DNA of 64,000 nt from CBDFGT01 sp965247225 (GTDB lineage Bacteria > Pseudomonadota > Alphaproteobacteria > Rhizobiales > Rhizobiaceae): the NCBI GenBank assembly GCA_965247225.1, contig CBDFGT010000029.1, forward strand, positions 310,001 through 374,000. Reading direction: 5' to 3'. The position numbers were made by a program, and so were the translations under genes. Positions 49,835-58,283 of this stretch are shown here, one piece after another. Numbering within the stretch: position 1 is the stretch's first letter; each line of letters starts with the position of its first letter. The notes beneath the pieces were generated by a model. That model saw nothing but the letters and a program-made list of their open reading frames with translations, ran no database searches and was not told the DNA's origin.

Positions 49835-51418
49835 TCAAAAATCCGTCGGAACACCACCCTCGGCCTTGCGTCGGGCGACAAAGGCATCCAGTTCTTCCTC
49901 GATCGCCGGATCAAGCGGCGGCTTTTCATAATTGTTGAGGGCTTCCTTGTAGACCCGGTTGGCATGGTCATAGGTTGTGGGCGAGCCCGCTTCCGACCAG
50001 GTTTCAAAATTGCGCCAGTCCGAAAGGATGGGCGAATAGAAGGCGGTTTCAAACCGGTCGAGCGTGTGTTGCGTGCCGAAGAAGTGACCGCCGGGGCCGA
50101 CATCGCGCACAGCATCCAGCGCCAGGGCTTCCTCGCTGGTGTCGAGCGGAGTCAGGAATTCGGCGACCATCTGCAACATGTCGACATCCATGATGAACTT
50201 TTCAAAAGATGTTGTCAGTCCGCCTTCCGACCAGCCTGCCGCATGCATGATGAAATTGCCGCCGCCCTGGATCAGCGACCACAGCGAGAAGGCGGATTCC
50301 CAGGCAGCCTGTGCATCCAGCGTGTTGGACGCACTGGTGTTGGATGTGCGGTAGGGAATGCCATAACGGCGGGCGAGCTGGCCACCGGCAATTACGGCCT
50401 TCATGTATTCCGGTGTCCCGAAAGCCGGTGCGCCGGTTTTCATATCCACATTGGAGGTAAAGCCGCCATAGACAGCCGGTGCGCCGCGCCTGACCATCTG
50501 GGTAAAGGCCAGACCGGCCAGCGCCTCGGCATTCTGCTGGACAACAGCACCCGCCATGGTCACGGGCGCCATGGCACCTGCCAGGGTAAACGGCGTCAGC
50601 ACAACCACCTGATTGCGCGATGCCATCTCGATAATGCCCTGCATCATGGGCGCATCGAGCCGCAGGGGAGAGGATGAATTGATAACGGTAAAGAGCGAGG
50701 GCTCGGTTTCCAGTTGCTCCATGGAAATACCACGGGCAATGCGGGCCATCTCAATGACATCCGTGTTGCGCTGCTGGCCCAGAGAATAGGCATGGAAGGC
50801 CTTGTCGGTCAGCTTGATCATGTCGGAAATGCAGTCAAGATGGCGCACCGAGGCATGGATATCGACAGGCTCGCAAGGATAGCCGCCATGCATGTGGATG
50901 ATATCATAATATTGTGCCAGCTTGATCAGCTTGCGAAAATCTTCCCGGTTGCCCGCCCTGCGGCCACCCTCGCGGTCTGCCACAAACGGTTCGCTGGCGG
51001 TCTGTGCAAACACCAGATTGTTGCCGCCGATTTGCACATTGCGCTGCGGATTGCGGGCATGCAGGGTAAAACTTTTCGGAATGGACGCCATGTAGTCCAT
51101 GATCATATGGCGATCAAAGCGCACGCGCCCGGTTCCGGGTGTCACATCGGCCCCGGCAGCCTTCATCCGGTCGCGCGCTTCCGGCAGGATCACATCCATG
51201 CCGATTTCTTCCAGAATTGTCAGTGATGCATTGTGCATGGCCTCGAGCGCATCGGAAGACAGGATTTCGGTCCTGACCATAGTGTTGACGAGATTGAGAT
51301 ATTTGCCGTTCACGGTCTTTCGGACGCGGTCACCGCCGCGACCGCCTGTGCGTCTGCGGCGTTCCACGGGTGCTCCGGTGGTTTCTTCCGGTGCCGGCAT
51401 GGGGACTTCTGGTGTCAT
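49835..51418 (-). CDS. trimethylamine methyltransferase (MttB) family protein
   Basis: 527 residues from the ATG at 51418. After an Arg/Gly-rich N-terminal region (VERRRRTGGRGGDRVRK) comes the MttB barrel: ASLTILEEIGMDVILPEARDRMKAAGADV, HMHGGYPCEPVDI, FTVINSSSPLRLDAPMMQGIIEMASRNQVVVLTPFTLAGAMAPVTMAGAVVQQNAEALAGL, and FFGTQHTLDRFETAFYSPILSDWRNFETW. Rhizobial members lack pyrrolysine and are thought to demethylate betaine-like quaternary amines together with a corrinoid protein. No corrinoid protein or reductase gene is next to it. Confidence 0.88.
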   Translation of the reverse strand: MTPEVPMPAPEETTGAPVERRRRTGGRGGDRVRKTVNGKYLNLVNTMVRTEILSSDALEAMHNASLTILEEIGMDVILPEARDRMKAAGADVTPGTGRVRFDRHMIMDYMASIPKSFTLHARNPQRNVQIGGNNLVFAQTASEPFVADREGGRRAGNREDFRKLIKLAQYYDIIHMHGGYPCEPVDIHASVRHLDCISDMIKLTDKAFHAYSLGQQRNTDVIEMARIARGISMEQLETEPSLFTVINSSSPLRLDAPMMQGIIEMASRNQVVVLTPFTLAGAMAPVTMAGAVVQQNAEALAGLAFTQMVRRGAPAVYGGFTSNVDMKTGAPAFGTPEYMKAVIAGGQLARRYGIPYRTSNTSASNTLDAQAAWESAFSLWSLIQGGGNFIMHAAGWSEGGLTTSFEKFIMDVDMLQMVAEFLTPLDTSEEALALDAVRDVGPGGHFFGTQHTLDRFETAFYSPILSDWRNFETWSEAGSPTTYDHANRVYKEALNNYEKPPLDPAIEEELDAFVARRKAEGGVPTDF

Positions 51419-51748
51419 CTTGAAGGTTCCGCTGTGAATGGGTCGATGCCTATTTCTGGCAGGTTTCCCGGTTTTCCGCATCGGTCAATTGCGACAGCAG
51501 AGTGGTTCAAACAGACTATCCCTGTCCAGGCAGCAACGGTTGCCACACGCAGGTCTCACCGTACATCGTGTGCCGGTTTCATGCAGCATTCTATGGATTT
51601 TCAGTATTTGCGCGTTGCTGCCATGTAATGGTTAACGTTTTGGTATCGACTGGAAGATATATTTAAACATGATTTGCATTCGGCTGCATGGTCTTGCAGG
51701 CTTGACCTCCGGATTTTTGCATTGCATACGAGTATTATTTCGGGAAAC

Positions 51749-51762
51749 TTGATTTGGATCAA
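51749..51762. promoter_or_regulatory. FNR/FixK-box-like sequence at the start of the hybrid kinase gene
   Basis: TTGATTTGGATCAA is a perfect TTGAT-N4-ATCAA match. It overlaps the TTG start at 51754; a downstream ATG (51787 or 51808) would leave it in the promoter region. It could be a coincidence inside coding sequence. Confidence 0.4.
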
Positions 51763-54681
51763 TTTAAAGCTGAAATTCTGGAGTCGATGCGTCATCGCTT
51801 GTCCGCTATGGCGGAACCTGCCTGTATCAAGGATTCAGGGCAGCGTTTTCTGGCTGCCAACCAGCCTTTCGCCGATATCTTTGGTCTGGATGCCGATGCA
51901 TTTTCCGGCGTGTCCTGGGCAGATCTCCTTGATCCGGTGCTGGTTTCGGACTGGTCTCGCACCGAGCGCCGATGCCTGGCGACCGGGCGTGACCAGTCCT
52001 GCATTTTTGACAGCCCGGCACACAGGGTCGCGCATGTGGCCATGATGAAGCGGTTCGAGGGCCTTGAGGGCGAGTTTTACACCTGCTCCATTGCTTCGCG
52101 CGTTGTGGAAGCGAAACATGATGCGGGTGACGGCCAGGGTCCGGAAGATCTCAAGGATGTGATCCGGGACTTGCAGAGATTTGCCGAAGACAATGTCGCA
52201 GGACGCTTCAGTGATGCTGATTTCCGGCATTGCCTTGGTCATCTGAAAATCGGGGTGCTGGTCTATGACGGCAACGATGTGCTGCGTTTTGCCAATCCGG
52301 CCTTTTATGACATGTATGAGCCCTATCGCGGTGCAATCGTGCCGGGAATGCATGTCAAGGAAGTGCTGGGTGTCGTCTATGACACGCTCATTGCCGTGGA
52401 TCGCCGCAAGACCATAGCCGGATATGAGGCAAAACGCGAGATCTGGATATCCAGACGGCTGGATGTGCATGCGCAGCCGGTGTCGCAGGTCGATATAGAG
52501 ATGCCTGACGGGCGCTGGTTCCGTCTCTATCACCAGCGATTCGGCAACGGGCTCAGCATTGCCTTGCGCATGGACATTACCGGGATGAAAACAGGCGAAG
52601 GGCCGACAGAAACAGTCATGCTCCGCCAGCAAAAGGACGAGGATCGTGCCGTTCCGCAACCGTCGGAACCGTCATCCGGCTGGATCGCGGAGCTGCTGGA
52701 TACGATGCCGGTCTGTGTCCTGCTGGTTTCCGGTGATCTTGTGATCGAGCATGCCAATGCTTTTTTTCGCAGCTGGCTGGAGGCGAGACTTGGCCATCCG
52801 GTAGCTTTGGCAGGCAAGACGCTCGAGGAATTTGTCCGGGCAAATATGGAGGCAGGCCTTTATCCGGAGCAGAGTGAGCTTTTTCCGGCGTCACCGGCGG
52901 AGCGCGTTGCCCGTATTCTGGCCTCGACCGACCAGCAACAGGAGATGACCCTGAGAAATGGCGTGTCCATGGCTGTTCGCAGCCACAAGCTCTGCGACGG
53001 ACGTTTGGTGATCACATATTGCGATCTTTCGGACATCAAGCGGCAGGATGAGGAGATGCTGAAGGCACAGCAGCGCCTGAGCGATACCGACCGGCTTCTC
53101 GTGCAGATTGCCAATGTGATGGACCAGGGCCTTGTGTTGCTGGAAAATGCCCGCACCATATTTTCCAATGATGCGGCTTACAGGCTCCTGGGTTTGCCCG
53201 CGGGATTCCTGTCCCATGACACGCTGATGGAAAATGGATTCGCGTTCTGCTCGCGCCGTGGAGATTTTGAAGGCAACGAGGCTGAGGTACTCGAAGTGTT
53301 TGCGGACATTCGGCAGGCGCTTTGCGATGGCCGGGTGCTTACCCGTCGCCTGTTCCTGAAGAGTCTGAAATTCTGGATCAAGATTGATCTTTTGCCGCTT
53401 GGCGAAAACAGGATTGCAGCCGTTCTGACAGACATCACGGAGCAAACGCAGCGTGAAGAGGAACTGCAGCGCATGATCCTGCGGGCCGAGACAGCGGACA
53501 AGGCCAAGACCAGACTGCTGGGCGAGATCGGCCAGCAGATTCGCACACCGATGAACGGCGTCGTCGGAATGACCGAGCTGCTTCTGAAATCCAGCCTCGA
53601 TATCAAGCAGAAGGCATTCGTCGACATTATCGCGAATTCCGGCCATTCGATGATGACCGTCGTCAACGATATTCTCGACGCCTCCAAAATGGTTGAAGGC
53701 AGCCTGAAACTGGCCAGTGCGGCGTTTTCCCCGGCTGATGCCATCGGCGATGTCGCAACGATGATGAGCACGAAGGCTCGCGAGAAGTCCCTCGAGATGG
53801 TTGTGCGCTGCGATCCTGACCTGCCTGCCAGCATTGTGGGGGATGTTGTGCGCTTTCGCCAGATCATCAAGCGGTTCGTCGGAAATGCGATCAGGTTTAC
53901 CGAGGCCGGCCATGTGCTGGTTTCCGCCTCTGTCCGTCACGACAGCGCCAGGGTCAGGTCTCTGGTCGTGAAGGTGATTGACACCGGTCCCGGCGTCCAG
54001 CCTGCCGAACTTGCGCACTTCAACAGGATCTTTTCCGAGCCGCACCAGTCCCACGTCCATGTCCATGACAATACTGGTCTCAGCCTCTCGATTGTCAGCG
54101 GCCTTGCAGCCATGATGGGCGGCAGGCTCCATGCCGAAAGCACGATGGGCCACGGTGTTACCATGACACTTGACCTGCCCTTTGAAACGAAGGACGAAAC
54201 CCCCTTTATGACTGAGGAGCGTGTTGCCTTTGCCGGTACGCGCATGATCGTGGTCGACAATGTCGATATTTGCCGCAACATCCTTGTTGAACATCTGCAG
54301 GAGCAGGGGATCGATGCCGTCGGCGTTGATGATGGAGACACTGCGCTGCGTATCATGCAACAGGCTGCCGATGCAGGTCTGAACGTGGATGTGGTGGTCG
54401 CCAATGTCAGCGACATACATTCGGGTATCGGAACATGCCTGAAAACCATGCGCACTGACACCCGTCTGAGGGATGTTGCCATTGTCGGCCTGAAATCGCT
54501 TGATACGGTTTATGCCGGGACAGGGCAGCAGGCCACGCTGTTTGATGCCTGTGTCATGAAGCCTGTAAGAATGAACCTGCTGCAGAAAACCCTGCTGGAC
54601 CTTGTGAAAGCCCGCAAATCCGCAACCGCCCACTGCGGATACCGCACGTGCCGGACTGCCGTCGCATTTGCGTGTCCATGA
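51754..54681 (+). CDS. PAS-containing hybrid histidine kinase-like protein, degenerate, frameshifted
   Basis: 975 residues in one frame (TTG start; ATG at 51787 possible). PAS-like sensor domains occupy about residues 20-115, 150-270 and 310-570. The dimerisation helix reads LLGEIGQQIRTPMNGVVGMTELLL near residue 590: the usual S-H-E is G-Q-Q, so the phospho-acceptor His is absent. The ATPase part keeps DTGPGV and GNAIRFTEAG but has GLSLSIV for GLGLAIV. A first receiver (RMIVVDNVDICRN, then VVVANVSDIHSG) has Asn at the phospho-Asp position. After about residue 950 the frame leaves the linker and ends; the last receiver continues in another frame. It may be an inactive scaffold or a decaying gene. 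Confidence 0.8.
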   Translation: MDQFKAEILESMRHRLSAMAEPACIKDSGQRFLAANQPFADIFGLDADAFSGVSWADLLDPVLVSDWSRTERRCLATGRDQSCIFDSPAHRVAHVAMMKRFEGLEGEFYTCSIASRVVEAKHDAGDGQGPEDLKDVIRDLQRFAEDNVAGRFSDADFRHCLGHLKIGVLVYDGNDVLRFANPAFYDMYEPYRGAIVPGMHVKEVLGVVYDTLIAVDRRKTIAGYEAKREIWISRRLDVHAQPVSQVDIEMPDGRWFRLYHQRFGNGLSIALRMDITGMKTGEGPTETVMLRQQKDEDRAVPQPSEPSSGWIAELLDTMPVCVLLVSGDLVIEHANAFFRSWLEARLGHPVALAGKTLEEFVRANMEAGLYPEQSELFPASPAERVARILASTDQQQEMTLRNGVSMAVRSHKLCDGRLVITYCDLSDIKRQDEEMLKAQQRLSDTDRLLVQIANVMDQGLVLLENARTIFSNDAAYRLLGLPAGFLSHDTLMENGFAFCSRRGDFEGNEAEVLEVFADIRQALCDGRVLTRRLFLKSLKFWIKIDLLPLGENRIAAVLTDITEQTQREEELQRMILRAETADKAKTRLLGEIGQQIRTPMNGVVGMTELLLKSSLDIKQKAFVDIIANSGHSMMTVVNDILDASKMVEGSLKLASAAFSPADAIGDVATMMSTKAREKSLEMVVRCDPDLPASIVGDVVRFRQIIKRFVGNAIRFTEAGHVLVSASVRHDSARVRSLVVKVIDTGPGVQPAELAHFNRIFSEPHQSHVHVHDNTGLSLSIVSGLAAMMGGRLHAESTMGHGVTMTLDLPFETKDETPFMTEERVAFAGTRMIVVDNVDICRNILVEHLQEQGIDAVGVDDGDTALRIMQQAADAGLNVDVVVANVSDIHSGIGTCLKTMRTDTRLRDVAIVGLKSLDTVYAGTGQQATLFDACVMKPVRMNLLQKTLLDLVKARKSATAHCGYRTCRTAVAFACP

Positions 54682-55099
54682 GGGGGGAGCTGCTTCCGGC
54701 CATCAGGGCATTGATGTGCTGGTCGCCGAGGACAATCAGGTCAACCAGTATCTCCTCTCCCAGGTTCTCGAGGGGCTGGGTTGCCGCTTTCGTATTGTCA
54801 GCGACGGGTATGCCGCTGTGCAGGCCTTTGCAGACCTGCGCCCAAAGCTGGTGCTGATGGATACCACCCTGCCGGCACTCGATGGCTATGAAGCCTGTGT
54901 GCAGATCCGCAGCAGCCTGGCCGGTCAGGCCGGCGGGGTTCGCATTGTCGGCCTTGTTCCCGGCGCGGCCCTTCTGGAAACAGGTGACTGGCGCGATGCC
55001 GGTATGGATGACTGTATGGCCAAGCCCCTGAACCCGCTGAAACTGGAAGCTGCCGTCGCAGACTGGCTTGGACTGTCGGCGCAGCGCGAGGTTGCATGA
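54608..55099 (+). pseudogene. C-terminal receiver domain of the hybrid kinase, in a shifted frame
   Basis: This frame is open from 54608 and reads a Pro-rich linker KPANPQPPTADTARAGLPSH and then an intact receiver: IDVLVAEDNQVNQYLLSQVLEGLG, phospho-Asp in LVLMDTTLPALDGYEACVQIR, and Lys in CMAKPLNPLKLE. Removing one A from the AAA at 54607-54609 joins it to the upstream kinase frame. An internal TTG at 54668 could start it as a separate protein, but no ribosome site supports that. Either a sequencing error or a true +1 mutation. Confidence 0.75.
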
Positions 55100-55186
55100 C
55101 AGGGCGGCCCGGATCTGGCCTGTTGTCTGAAAGGGTTCCGGGAAAGCCGTTCAGGAGCGGTGTGCGCCGGAATTGGCACATGCGAT

Positions 55187-55921
55187 TCAGCGCCTGCCGC
55201 AGAGCATTTCGCGTTTTCCGGCAAAGCCCGGCCTCTTTTCCACGGTAAATCCGGCTGTCTGCAGATTGCGGCGCACAAAGCCTGCGGCGGCATAGGTGGC
55301 AAATGTGCCGCCGTCCACAGTTTTTTCGTAGAGTGCACACATCAGATCCTGTGACCACATCGCCGGATTGCGGGCCGGGGCAAAACCATCGAGAAACCAC
55401 GCATCGAACTGAAAACGGCACGACAGAAGACGGTCCAGCGCATCACCGCACAGCACGGTCAAGCGGGTCCGGTCATCAAGGTCGCACATGACAACGCCGT
55501 GCGGATCGTGCGGCCACAGGCTGACAAGCCGTTGCTTTTCGGCAGCAACCTCCGGAAACCTGGTGAGTGCCTTTTCAATCTCTGCGGCCTGCATGGGGTA
55601 TAGCTCAAACGCAACAAAATGCAGGTGTGCGGCCTCATGCCTGGCAATTTTCCACTGCCGCCAGGTTTCGCAGAGGTTGAGGCCCGTGCCAAAACCCAGT
55701 TCCCCGATGGTAAATGTGCCGCTGTCCTGCCTGTGTGTGCGGTCCTGCCAGCGTTCCGGAAGGCCGTTTCCGGAGAGAAAAACATGGCCACATTCCCGGC
55801 GTCCATCCGTCTTGCAATAAAACTGGTCGCCAAACAGGGCGGAATAGGGCATATCGCCCTCCAGCCAGTCGAGCGGCTGCGCGTTTGATGCTTCGTTGCT
55901 TTCAGGATTGATGGTGTGCAT
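55187..55921 (-). CDS. mnmD: tRNA (5-methylaminomethyl-2-thiouridine)(34) methyltransferase MnmD
   Basis: 244 residues. Family marks: LDWLEGDMPYSALFGDQFYCKTDGRRECGHVFLSGNGLPERW, SAM site FTIGELGFGTGLNLCETW, FDAWFLDGFAPARNPAMWSQDL and a C-terminal FATYAAAGFVRRNLQTAGFTVEKRPGFAGKREMLCG. It methylates the wobble uridine as the N-terminal half of bifunctional MnmC does. The FAD-dependent partner half is encoded divergently, and the two ATG codons share two bases (CATG at 55919-55922). Confidence 0.92.
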   Translation of the reverse strand: MHTINPESNEASNAQPLDWLEGDMPYSALFGDQFYCKTDGRRECGHVFLSGNGLPERWQDRTHRQDSGTFTIGELGFGTGLNLCETWRQWKIARHEAAHLHFVAFELYPMQAAEIEKALTRFPEVAAEKQRLVSLWPHDPHGVVMCDLDDRTRLTVLCGDALDRLLSCRFQFDAWFLDGFAPARNPAMWSQDLMCALYEKTVDGGTFATYAAAGFVRRNLQTAGFTVEKRPGFAGKREMLCGRR

Positions 55922-57128
55922 GGTGACTGCGGATAAATTGCCGGAGACCTTTCGTCAATCGCATTGTGACGGGGCGCGTACTCTTCAGGCAGCGGATGAT
56001 GTTGTCATCGCTGGTGGCGGCATTATGGGCCTGTGGGCGGCGTTTTATGCCGGACGCTGCGGCATGCGGGTGCGGCTGATCGAGCAAAACCGCATCGGGT
56101 CCGGTGCCAGCGGTGGCCTGCTGGGTGCGTTGCTGCCCTATATGCCGGATCGCTGGGACATGAAAAAACAGCTTCAGTTTGATGCGCTTGTGCGCCTGGA
56201 ACAGGATGTGGCCGGGCTTGAGGCCATGACAGGGCTGTCAACAGGATACCGCCGCTCCGGCCGGATCATTCCCTTGCCAAAGCCGCATCTGCGCAGCATT
56301 GCCGAAGGCCATGCGCGAGACGCGCTCGCGCACTGGCGGTCAGGCGAGCGGGCATTTTACTGGCATGTGCGCAATGCGCCGCCGGTGCCCGGCTGGCCGC
56401 AGGCGGAGATGAGCGGCTTTGTTCTCGACACGCTCGCCGCGCGGGTTTCCCCCCGTCTGCTTGTCAACGCCTTGCGCGTTGCCATAACCGGCCTTGAAAC
56501 GGTGACTGTTCAGGAAAACCTCCAGGTGACCTGCATCGATCCTGTTGCCGGTCATGTTACCTGCTCCGATGGTCATAGCTATACATATGGCCATCTGATC
56601 CTTGCCAATGGCTGGCAGAGTTTTTCCTTGCTGGAGGGCTTGCAGCCGGTGCTGGCCAAACCGCTGGGGCAGGCTGTCAAGGGGCAGTCCGCCCGGCTTC
56701 TGGCCAGCATCGATCCGGCGCTGCCGGTGGTGTTTCAGGACGGTCTTTACATCGTCCCGCATGATGACGGCTCGGTTGCCATCGGTTCCACCAGTGAAAA
56801 TTCCTTTGCCGACGGTTTTTCCACCGATCACCAGCTGGATGATCTGGTTTTGCAGGCGCGCCGTCTGGTTCCCGCCCTTGAAAAGGCGCAGGTCACCGAA
56901 CGCTGGGCCGGGTTGCGGCCAAAGGCACGGCTGCGCGATCCTGTTGTGGGTCCGCATCCAGACCACCCTTCCATTCTGGCCTTGACCGGCGGTTTCAAGA
57001 TCACCTTTGGTCTTGCCCATGTTCTGGCTGACATGGTGGTCGGGATCATTCATGGCAGAGATCCTGCCGGGCTTCCCGGCAGCTTTGGCTTCGCACATCA
57101 TCTGCAGGCGGCTGCCCCTGCTGCATGA
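55920..57128 (+). CDS. FAD-dependent oxidoreductase (DAO family, MnmC oxidase-like)
   Basis: About 402 residues. FAD site DDVVIAGGGIMGLWAAFYAGRCGMRVRLIEQNRIGSGASGGLLGALLPYMPDRW near residues 32-85, then YGHLILANGWQSFSLL, GLYIVPHDDGSVAIGSTSE and a C-terminal ERWAGLRPKARLRDPVVGPHPDHPSILALTGGFKITFGLAHVLADMV, the DAO/glycine-oxidase pattern. In MnmC the equivalent domain removes the carboxymethyl group from cmnm5s2U34. Adjacency to mnmD suggests a split MnmC, but ThiO-like or amino-acid oxidase roles are possible. Start codon uncertain: ATG 55920 overlaps mnmD. Confidence 0.85.
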   Translation: MVTADKLPETFRQSHCDGARTLQAADDVVIAGGGIMGLWAAFYAGRCGMRVRLIEQNRIGSGASGGLLGALLPYMPDRWDMKKQLQFDALVRLEQDVAGLEAMTGLSTGYRRSGRIIPLPKPHLRSIAEGHARDALAHWRSGERAFYWHVRNAPPVPGWPQAEMSGFVLDTLAARVSPRLLVNALRVAITGLETVTVQENLQVTCIDPVAGHVTCSDGHSYTYGHLILANGWQSFSLLEGLQPVLAKPLGQAVKGQSARLLASIDPALPVVFQDGLYIVPHDDGSVAIGSTSENSFADGFSTDHQLDDLVLQARRLVPALEKAQVTERWAGLRPKARLRDPVVGPHPDHPSILALTGGFKITFGLAHVLADMVVGIIHGRDPAGLPGSFGFAHHLQAAAPAA

Positions 57129-57143
57129 ACCCTGATCCTGTGC

Positions 57144-58175
57144 TCAATTCCGTGTCAGGATGACATCACGGCTTGCTGTCCAGCCCTTGACCGTCAATGT
57201 CACGCTCCTGCTTTTGCCGCTTTCCAGAATGGCCAATGCGCCGAAATAGCCCAGTGCAGCGACAGGCTTTCCGTTGATGGCGAGTATGGTGTCGCTTGTG
57301 GTGATCCCCGCCCTGGCGGCAGGCGAATCCCCGGCCACGACGATGATGCGGGATGCCTTGTCGGGCGAAAGTTGCAGGCCGAACAGGTTCAGTGCATTCC
57401 TGAGGGCTCCGGCCTTGACACCGGCCAGCCGGAAAACGCCTGCAGGACCATCAACCGTAACCTTGAAATGCCGGAAAAATGCGCCCCCGACAGCGGGCCA
57501 GCGAGCCTGCTGCAAGATCACATGATTGGCACAAACCTTGGCAACGCAGACCTGAACCGGTGCGCCGAGAGTGGTCTTTTCGGGTGTTCCCATGGTCAGC
57601 GACACTTCCGTGCCATTGGCGATGAAGGCACTGCCCAGTTTGCTTTTTTGTGCCGGTGTTATCCGCACATAGGAGCCGCCGGTATCCAGAAGCATTTTGC
57701 CCATGGGAACGCCAGCAATGGATATGGCGGCCTGGGGACGTCCGCCCCTGTCCAGCGAATAGCGCACGACCGTTCCGCCGCCAGACGCGCCGAAGGTCAC
57801 TTTTGCCGCCTTGTAATCGATGGTCGTGACCAGTTGCGAGAGGATATCCCAGCCGATCAGGCCGTTATAATAGCCGTCGCCGCTGTTGGAATAGGTAGAG
57901 GAGAGGGCATTCACCGGCAGGTTTTTGATGCAGACTGTGGCTGTGAGGCAGATATCGGCTATTTTGCCGCGCGTGGCAAAGCCGGGTGCAAGCTGGGTCA
58001 TGGCAGCTCCGCTGTCAATCAGCATCCTTGCCTTGCGCTTGCCGTCGATGGTAACAGTCAGGACCGGATGCACACCCCTGACAATCTGCAGGGATGCACT
58101 GCTGGCCGCCAGAAGGGGGGTGGAAAGCAGCATGTGGCACGCGGCAACAAGAATCGCAAATATCATGGGGCGCAT
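57144..58175 (-). CDS. exported double-retropepsin aspartic protease with PDZ domain
   Basis: 343 residues with a signal peptide (MRPMIFAILVAACHMLLSTPLLAAS). Two clan-AA retropepsin units in tandem: VTIDGKRKARMLIDSGAAMTQLAP (Asp-Ser-Gly, about residue 54) and ISIAGVPMGKMLLDTGGSYVRITP (Asp-Thr-Gly, about residue 165). A C-terminal PDZ-like domain follows: SRIIVVAGDSPAARAGITTSDTILAINGKPVAALGYFGALAILESGKSRSVTLTVKG. The arrangement could give a single-chain active site like pepsin. Substrate unknown; periplasmic. Confidence 0.82.
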   Translation of the reverse strand: MRPMIFAILVAACHMLLSTPLLAASSASLQIVRGVHPVLTVTIDGKRKARMLIDSGAAMTQLAPGFATRGKIADICLTATVCIKNLPVNALSSTYSNSGDGYYNGLIGWDILSQLVTTIDYKAAKVTFGASGGGTVVRYSLDRGGRPQAAISIAGVPMGKMLLDTGGSYVRITPAQKSKLGSAFIANGTEVSLTMGTPEKTTLGAPVQVCVAKVCANHVILQQARWPAVGGAFFRHFKVTVDGPAGVFRLAGVKAGALRNALNLFGLQLSPDKASRIIVVAGDSPAARAGITTSDTILAINGKPVAALGYFGALAILESGKSRSVTLTVKGWTASRDVILTRN

Positions 58176-58283
58176 GGATTGATCCTGATCTGTGGTTGAT
58201 GCAATTTATCGTACCCTTGTCACATTGCCAACGTAAAGCCGCGAAACGTTTTGCGCTGTTTAGCCGACAAGGAGGCGCTTCCT

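Noticed and set aside
49461..49838. Alternative 125-codon frame overlapping the DUF1905 gene
   Set aside because: The DUF1905 frame is family-like over its whole length; the other frame is not.
52891..54633. Open frame of about 580 codons on the minus strand opposite the hybrid kinase
   Set aside because: Antisense shadow; the plus strand shows PAS, ATPase and receiver motifs.
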